The position numbers were made by a program, and so were the translations under genes. The notes under the pieces were generated by a model. It was not told the DNA's origin and searched no databases. It was given only the letters and a program-made list of their open reading frames with translations. A stretch of DNA of 5,782 nucleotides from Deltaproteobacteria bacterium (GTDB lineage Bacteria; Desulfobacterota; Desulfarculia; Adiutricales; Adiutricaceae). The stretch covers positions 1-5,782 of the forward strand of contig JAIRZX010000734.1 in the NCBI GenBank assembly GCA_031267005.1, written 5' to 3'. Below are positions 1-4,293 of this stretch, piece after piece (positions within the stretch are counted from its first letter, which is position 1; each line of letters opens with the position of its first letter).

Positions 1-522
1 CCCGTTGTTGGCCTCCCCCAGGATGCCGGGGCGGAGGGCGGGCCTCCCGTCCTTCAAGGTCTTTTCGAAGTCCAGCCCGCCCAGGAGCCTTTCCTCGGTC
101 ACCCCCAGGGGAACCGTGCGGAACGGGGGACGCTTCAGCGCCGGGGCTCCCGGCTGGCCGTCGCGGCACTCCCGGCACAGGGCGCCGGAATCCCCGGGCC
201 TGCAGCTGTAAGGGCAGGGATAGGCGTAGAACGGAGGCAAAAGCTCGGCCAGCGCCCGGGCCGCGGTGGATTTGGCGGTGCCCTTCTCGCCCACCAGGAG
301 CACCCCGCCTATGGACGGGTCCACCGCCAGCAAGAGGAGCGCCTCGGCCATCCGGCCCTGCCCGACCAGCGCGGCCAGGGGGAAAACGGAGCCGTCCTCG
401 CCGAAAGACGGGGGCAGGGCCCCGGGCGGGGCCTCCGCAGGGTCAACCCCTGAGCCTGACCCCCGCGTCCCTCCCCCTAAAGAGGCGGCCGCGCCTCCCG
501 GCCTTACGGGAAGGGCCGTCAC
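1..522 (-). CDS. Magnesium/cobalt chelatase-type AAA+ ATPase (ChlI/BchI-like), N-terminal part
   Basis: This is the ATPase motor family that powers metal insertion into tetrapyrroles; members are cytosolic and work with a VWA (D) subunit and a large catalytic subunit. Reading down from 522 gives 174 codons with no stop, so the 3' end lies beyond base 1. Residues 47-55 (FPLAALVGQ) and 60-77 match the family entry segment. Walker A is GEKGTAKST at 78-86. Four cysteines follow (103, 107, 116, 119; CX3C then CX2C), an arrangement I associate with the chelatase-like I/D-fused branch and a possible metal site. The segment PLGVTEERLLGGLDFEKTL (138-156) and PGILGEANNG (165-174) fit the family; Walker B should lie just past the edge. 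I chose GTG at 522 because it overlaps the upstream stop as GTGA and no in-frame ATG precedes the conserved domain. It leaves about 46 low-complexity Gly/Ala/Pro residues up front. The ribosome site is weak, which suits coupling. The family is secure; whether the substrate is Mg or Co, and whether a VWA domain is fused, cannot be seen. Confidence 0.88.
   Translation of the reverse strand, partial: MTALPVRPGGAAASLGGGTRGSGSGVDPAEAPPGALPPSFGEDGSVFPLAALVGQGRMAEALLLLAVDPSIGGVLLVGEKGTAKSTAARALAELLPPFYAYPCPYSCRPGDSGALCRECRDGQPGAPALKRPPFRTVPLGVTEERLLGGLDFEKTLKDGRPALRPGILGEANNG
519..522 (-). other. GTGA stop/start overlap between TPR/GT gene and chelatase ATPase gene
   Basis: The TGA at 521-519 ends the TPR/GT gene and the GTG at 522-520 opens the chelatase ATPase frame. 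The 4-base overlap mirrors the ATGA overlap at 1982-1985 and implies translational re-initiation. No good Shine-Dalgarno lies at the right distance (only a GGA about 12 bases upstream), so coupling would be the main route of initiation. The start choice is inferred from the overlap. Confidence 0.65.
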
Positions 523-1985
523 TGCTGAAACCAATCCATGGCGATGAAGCTCCGGACGTACTGGGGCGCCACCGCCGACGGGCGGTGGATGTCCTTCAAA
601 ACGCTTGAGATCTTCACGGTGTCGGGCGGGTTGTCGTACAGGGACGCCAGCTCGCCCAGGTTGCGCCACAGGCAGCTATCGGGATAGAGTTCGGCAGCCC
701 CGGGGCTCGAGCGGATCATGGGCTTCAGTCCCAGCATGAGCGCCTCCAGCCCGCCGGCGCCCCCGGCGTAGGACTCCGCCGAGAGGTAGTAATGGCAGGA
801 GTTCAAAAAAGCCTTGAGCCCTTCGCCGTGGCCGTGGAAGAAGACGCCGTAGCCGCACCCGTTCTCGTTTATGAACTGCTGGAGGGAGAGTTCGTGTTGC
901 ATGTTCCTCAAGCCCACGCTCAGGTGCAGCTCGGACTCGGGCCGGACGGCCTTTAAGGCCAGGAAGGCTTCCATCAGCATCAGGAACTCGGACGATTCGA
1001 AGCGCTCGGGGATAACTGCGGCCACCCTCCTGTCGCCGTGGCGGGGGATGTAGGAGTAATTCTTGGTGTCTAAGGCCTTCTGGATCACGCAGAGGGAGGC
1101 AACGTTTGTTACTTCGGGGTTCCCGGCCAGAAAAAGGTCCCGCAGGCAAAAGCTCTCGAAGAAGATGGCGTCCGCCCGGGCGAAGGAGACCTTGCGGGCG
1201 GCCCCGGCCAGGATGTCCTCCCTCGAGAGCCTCAAGGCCACCTTCTTTCCGGCCAAAAGCTCGCGCTCCTTCAAGAAGTACACGTTCCCGTCCGCGAGCC
1301 CCTCGATCCAGACGATGTCGGAGTCCAGCGCCGCCTCCCTGTAGACGTCGTACTTGAAGCTCATGACGCGGCGGAGATCGAAATAAGCGGCCAGCCCCCC
1401 CGCGAGGACGTCGATCTCGTGGCCCGAGGCCACGGTGAGGAAAACCGACACGGTCTTCCTGTCCCGGTCGGTGCAGCGACGGATCATGTCCTCCTGCATG
1501 ATGCGGTCTGGATCGAGAGGGCCTTCGTCAGGGGAGCCGCCGTGGCCCGGCAGGGTCTCGCCGCCGCCGGGCCTCAGGAATACCGAGCGGCGGGACGGGG
1601 AGCCGGGGGCGCCCATCTCGATGGCGTCCTCGACCGCCGAGAGCGCCGCCCAGTAGCGGGGCTCGTTGGGGTACTTGACTAAAAGCCTTTCCAGCTGGTC
1701 ACGGGCGGAAGGGTACTCTTTCAGGCTCAGGTGCGCGAGGGCGAGGTTCCTGCGGGAGTCCGCGTCGTCCTCCCGGCACTCCAGGGCCGCCTCGAAGCAC
1801 CGTTTGGCGCTCTCCGGCTGGCCCAGCGAGTGGAGCATCACCCCGAGCGCCGAGTGCGCCCCGCCGTTTCGCGGGTCCCGGTTGAGCGCCTGGAAGAGCA
1901 GGGACACGGCGTCCTGGGTGCGGCCGCCCAGGAAAACGGCCTCGGCGAGGCCGACGGGATCCGCCGCTCCGGCTTCAGCGGTCAT
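519..1985 (-). CDS. TPR-repeat protein with C-terminal GT-B glycosyltransferase-like domain
   Basis: I recognise the architecture but not a named gene. The 488-residue protein has about three tetratricopeptide repeats at its N-terminus (roughly 10-38, 43-75, 77-107, with the alternating small/large pattern of ALGVMLHSLGQPESAKRCFE). A Pro/Gly-rich linker follows at about 125-165, then a Rossmann-like region from about 176. The last part (320-450) resembles the nucleotide-sugar-binding half of GT-B enzymes: a strand-start AAVIPERFES, then FFHGHGEGLKAFLNSCHYYLSAES, then GGLEALMLGLKPMI, the usual region around the donor-binding glutamates. Here E404 and E414 are nine residues apart, where GT4 enzymes normally have seven. 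There is no signal peptide or membrane segment, so it is likely cytosolic. The ATG at 1985 overlaps the recJ stop as ATGA and has a strong GGAGG upstream. The end overlaps the chelatase start by four bases. The acceptor sugar, peptide or lipid is unknown; loss of catalytic activity is possible. Confidence 0.82.
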   Translation of the reverse strand: MTAEAGAADPVGLAEAVFLGGRTQDAVSLLFQALNRDPRNGGAHSALGVMLHSLGQPESAKRCFEAALECREDDADSRRNLALAHLSLKEYPSARDQLERLLVKYPNEPRYWAALSAVEDAIEMGAPGSPSRRSVFLRPGGGETLPGHGGSPDEGPLDPDRIMQEDMIRRCTDRDRKTVSVFLTVASGHEIDVLAGGLAAYFDLRRVMSFKYDVYREAALDSDIVWIEGLADGNVYFLKERELLAGKKVALRLSREDILAGAARKVSFARADAIFFESFCLRDLFLAGNPEVTNVASLCVIQKALDTKNYSYIPRHGDRRVAAVIPERFESSEFLMLMEAFLALKAVRPESELHLSVGLRNMQHELSLQQFINENGCGYGVFFHGHGEGLKAFLNSCHYYLSAESYAGGAGGLEALMLGLKPMIRSSPGAAELYPDSCLWRNLGELASLYDNPPDTVKISSVLKDIHRPSAVAPQYVRSFIAMDWFQQ

Positions 1986-3904
1986 CGCCCTCCCCCTCCA
2001 ACCGCGCCGGGACGGGATCCGTCAGCCGCGTCCGCCGCAGCGCCCGCGCCGTCGAAGCCCTCCGCAACGCCAGCGCGCTCGCGGACCGCAGCGGCGCCTT
2101 CAGGGGTTACGGGAGCGAACGCGCCGTCTCGGAGTTCCAGGGCGGCAGGCCGGAGGTTCTCCCCGGCCCGCCACGAATCGCCCCAGGGGCACGGGGACTC
2201 GCCGGGCCGCTTCAGATCCAGAAGGGTCCAGCCGGGATCCCTGTGGCCCCAGTTGGTGCCGGTGTAGACCAGCGCCAAGTCCATGGCCGGAGCCACCTCG
2301 GAGAGGCGCGGGGCCATGTTGAAACCCATGACGCTGTAGCTCTGGAGGCCGTCGGTCACGCGGAAGGCCAGGTGCTTGTCCCCGTTGGAGCGGGCGGGCC
2401 CCGCGTCCGTCACGCTGACGTTGCGGACGACCGCCACCGGCGCCGGATGCCCCTGGCCGAAGGGCTCCAGCTCGCGGACTAGTTTCCTCAGCGGCTGGAG
2501 ATCGTCCAAGGCGCACTCCAAGTCTATCTTAAGCTCGTCCTCCCCGGGGGGCTCCGGCTGGAGGGCGGCGGCCTCCTCGAAGGCCTCTTTGAAGGCCTGG
2601 AGCTTCTCGCGCTTGAGCTTCAATCCGGCCGCCTCCGAGTGCCCGCCCATGGACAGGCAGAGTTCACGGGCTCGGGAGAGGGCCGAGAAGAGATTGAAGC
2701 CGGGCGCCGAGCGGCCGGAACCCATGGCCAGATCGCCCTCCAAGCTCAGAAGCACGGTGGGCTTGCGCACTTCCTCGGCCACGCGGGAGGCGGCCAGCCC
2801 CAGAAGCCCCCGAGGCCAGCCCTCGCCCGCCATAACCACCGTGCGACCGCATGCCCCGCCCTCGGCCTCCAGCTTGGCCATGACCGTCGCCTGGAGCTTC
2901 TTCTGGCCCTCGTAACGGTAACGGTTGATGGAATCGAGCGATTCCGCGAGGATCTTGGCCCTCAGGGGATCCTCGGTCACCAGGAGCTCCAGCGCGGGGT
3001 CCGCGCTCCCGAGCCTTCCAGCGGCGTTAAGTTTCGGGGCCAGGCTGAAGCCCACGTCGCGGACCGTCACCGCGTTCGGGTCGTCCAACCTCGAGCTCGA
3101 GACGAGCGCCGCGAGCGAGGGCCAGCTTGTTTTCGACAGGCACCTCAAGCCGTGCCGCACCAAGGTCCGGTTGACGCCGGTGAGAGGTACCAGGTCCGCT
3201 ATGGTGCCTATCGCCACGAGCGCGAGGTGCTCGACCAAAAGCGTCTTGCTCGTCGCCGGGCAGATCCCCTTGAATTTCAAGGCCCTTTGGACCGCCCAGG
3301 CCAGCATGAAGGCCACCCCGACCCCCGCCATGGGCGAACGCTCCCATCCGCCGCCCAGATGCGGGTTTACCACCGCCTCGGCGGACGGGAGCACAGGGGG
3401 TATGTGGTGGTGGTCCGTCACGACGACCGGGAGGCCCAGGGCGTTCGCGGCGTCTACCGCCTCCGCGTCGGAGACCCCGCAGTCGACGGTGACGAGGAGC
3501 CCCGCCCCCATGCGCTTCAAGCCCTCCACGGTCTTGACGGAAAGCCCGTAGCCGTCAGAGAACCTGTTTGGGATGCTGGTGATGACCTTGTAGCCCAGCG
3601 AGCGCAGGATCCTGGACAGGACGGCCGTAGCGGTCAGCCCGTCGGCGTCGAAGTCCCCGGCTATGGCCACGGTGTCGTTGCGTTCCCGCGCGCGCATGAA
3701 GGCGCCTACCGCCTTGGCCATGTTGGGCATGCTCTCGGGGAGGGGGAGGCTAGCGAGCTCCGGGGCCACGAAGGCCTTGATCTCGGCCCGCGTCCGGTAG
3801 CCGCGCCCCATGAGGAACTGGGCGTAATGAAGCGGTTTGCCTATTGAGGCTGCAATCTCCAGCGCGGCGGCCTTGTCCGACTCTTTACAGTAATTCCAGA
3901 TCAT
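1982..3904 (-). CDS. recJ: Single-stranded-DNA-specific exonuclease RecJ
   Basis: RecJ degrades single-stranded DNA 5' to 3' in recombination, mismatch repair and base-excision repair, using two metal ions in the cytosol. The 640-residue product shows the DHH phosphoesterase motifs in order: GDFDADG (83-89), VDCG (140-143), DHH (164-166) and GTIADLVP (233-240), then the substrate segment LNAAGRLGSADPALELL. The DHHA1 domain spans about 350-430 with GSGRS and GGHSEAAGL (420-428). The OB-type segment about 455-560 includes EPFGQGHPAP. E. coli RecJ is 577 residues; the surplus is mostly a Gly/Ala-rich tail after about 570. I start at the ATG at 3904 because Trp at residue 3 and the following helix fit typical RecJ N-termini. 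The frame stays open upstream to an ATG at 4243, but those 113 codons read as low-complexity noncoding sequence. The ribosome site at 3904 is weak, and a TTG at 3970 is an alternative. Its stop overlaps the next gene as ATGA. One oddity is Pro at 364 where most RecJ proteins have His (GWH). Confidence 0.95.
   Translation of the reverse strand: MIWNYCKESDKAAALEIAASIGKPLHYAQFLMGRGYRTRAEIKAFVAPELASLPLPESMPNMAKAVGAFMRARERNDTVAIAGDFDADGLTATAVLSRILRSLGYKVITSIPNRFSDGYGLSVKTVEGLKRMGAGLLVTVDCGVSDAEAVDAANALGLPVVVTDHHHIPPVLPSAEAVVNPHLGGGWERSPMAGVGVAFMLAWAVQRALKFKGICPATSKTLLVEHLALVAIGTIADLVPLTGVNRTLVRHGLRCLSKTSWPSLAALVSSSRLDDPNAVTVRDVGFSLAPKLNAAGRLGSADPALELLVTEDPLRAKILAESLDSINRYRYEGQKKLQATVMAKLEAEGGACGRTVVMAGEGWPRGLLGLAASRVAEEVRKPTVLLSLEGDLAMGSGRSAPGFNLFSALSRARELCLSMGGHSEAAGLKLKREKLQAFKEAFEEAAALQPEPPGEDELKIDLECALDDLQPLRKLVRELEPFGQGHPAPVAVVRNVSVTDAGPARSNGDKHLAFRVTDGLQSYSVMGFNMAPRLSEVAPAMDLALVYTGTNWGHRDPGWTLLDLKRPGESPCPWGDSWRAGENLRPAALELRDGAFAPVTPEGAAAVRERAGVAEGFDGAGAAADAADGSRPGAVGGGGR
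1988..1999 (-). promoter_or_regulatory. Strong Shine-Dalgarno for the TPR/GT gene, inside the recJ end
   Basis: Read on the minus strand this purine run is GGAGGGGGAGGG, ending two bases before the dinucleotide-separated ATG at 1985; its GGAGG core (1999-1995) sits nine bases upstream, a good spacing. It also encodes the last recJ residues (GlyGlyGlyGlyArg). It supports the ATG at 1985 as the true start and suggests that translation of the second gene is both coupled and independently well primed. Confidence 0.7.
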
Positions 3905-3935
3905 AATGGTCCAGCCCGGCCGGGCCCGTCCCTTC

Positions 3936-3952
3936 CCGGCCGATCGAGCCGG
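3936..3952. repeat. Inverted repeat CCGGC/GCCGG with 7-base spacer
   Basis: Arms at 3936-3940 and 3948-3952 are perfect 5-base complements around CGATCGA, which itself contains the palindrome CGATCG. It lies 32 bases before the recJ start and could form a small hairpin in the recJ leader RNA or be a protein site. Short GC-rich arms arise often by chance. Confidence 0.35.
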
Positions 3953-3977
3953 AGCTGCAATGCCTTTCAAGTTTGTC

Positions 3978-4017
3978 CCGGCAAATCTCGTCCCCGCCGA
4001 CACGGAAATCTTGCCGG
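3978..4017. repeat. Inverted repeat CCGGCAA/TTGCCGG with 26-base spacer
   Basis: Arms at 3978-3984 and 4011-4017 are perfect 7-base complements, extendable by one G-U wobble on each side if transcribed. The left arm is part of the second TCCCGGCnnATC copy. It is not followed by a T-tract on either strand, so it is not a standard terminator. Confidence 0.45.
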
Positions 4018-4039
4018 ACGGCCCGGACCCCGGCGTCGG

Positions 4040-4076
4040 CGGATTAGTTTCAGGGCGTATTTTCCCGGCTAATCCG
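4040..4076. repeat. Inverted repeat CGGATTAG/CTAATCCG with 21-base spacer
   Basis: Arms at 4040-4047 and 4069-4076 are perfect 8-base complements with mixed base composition, so less likely to be a by-product of high GC than the other pairs. The right arm overlaps the third TCCCGGCnnATC copy. The arm centres are 29 bases apart, a little under three helical turns; a dimeric regulator site or an RNA stem-loop in the recJ leader are both possible. Confidence 0.5.
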
Positions 4077-4293
4077 AGCCCCAGCCTTCTTCCCGCTAGC
4101 GCCGCCGTGCTCGACGCATTGAACTTAGCGCCATGATTGCAATATCTCTCATTGTTGCCGCCCCCCCCTTTTCCGGGGAAACTCCGGAGCCTCCCGGCTT
4201 GCGGCAACCGCCCCCAGCCCCCGCCCTGCCCGGGCGCTCCCACGGCTCCGGACCAGGCCCGCCCGCCCCGCCAGTTCGGCGCTCACCTTCCCC

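Larger units (their letters stand above)
3934..4074 (-). repeat. Three dispersed copies of TCCCGGCnnATC
   Basis: On the plus strand, identical 10-of-12 matches occur at 3934-3945, 3976-3987 and 4063-4074 (minus-strand reading GATnnGCCGGGA). Start-to-start spacings are 42 and 87 bases, close to whole numbers of helical turns. All three are in the same orientation, and each supplies an arm of one of the inverted repeats listed separately. The short core TCCCGGC also occurs elsewhere in the window (for example at 496-502 and 4192-4198), but I found the extended form with ATC only here. It may be a set of binding sites or a degenerate repeat family; the function is unknown. Confidence 0.5.
3905..4293 (-). 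other. uvrB-recJ intergenic region, probable recJ leader/promoter region
   Basis: No recognisable gene lies in these 389 bases, an unusually long gap for this tightly packed window. Going toward recJ it holds a GC-rich part just after the uvrB stop (about 4160-4293), with a run of eight C on the plus strand at 4161-4168. A more AT-rich patch follows near 4110-4155 (ATGAGAGATATTGCAATC on the minus strand). After that comes a block of inverted repeats and a repeated motif (3934-4076). I could not identify a convincing -35/-10 pair or a hairpin with a T-tract, so both the recJ promoter and the uvrB terminator are unplaced. Two very short ORFs (4149-4286 from GTG, 45 codons; 4096-4152 from ATG, 18 codons) overlap each other by ATGA, but neither resembles anything I know. 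The recJ reading frame is also open throughout, which in DNA this GC-rich is weak evidence for coding. Confidence 0.6.

Noticed and set aside
418..433. Near-palindrome GGCCCCG-GG-CGGGGCC in the chelatase gene
   Set aside because: It is pure G/C inside a low-complexity coding segment, so chance is the likeliest explanation.
5..547. Plus-strand ORFs at the left edge (5-211 and 266-547)
   Set aside because: They are antisense to the chelatase ATPase frame, whose Walker A and family segments are clear.
2639..3847. 402-codon plus-strand ORF antisense to recJ
   Set aside because: It lies wholly within recJ, has no recognisable domain, and is rich in Arg/Gly/His as expected for an antisense frame of GC-rich coding DNA.
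4161..4168. Run of eight C as a phase-variable tract
   Set aside because: It lies outside any credible gene, so slippage would have no evident coding effect; it could also be a sequencing weak point.
4170..4190. Hairpin TCCGG/CCGGA after uvrB as a terminator
   Set aside because: The stem is only five base pairs and no T-tract follows on the minus strand; a G-run follows instead.
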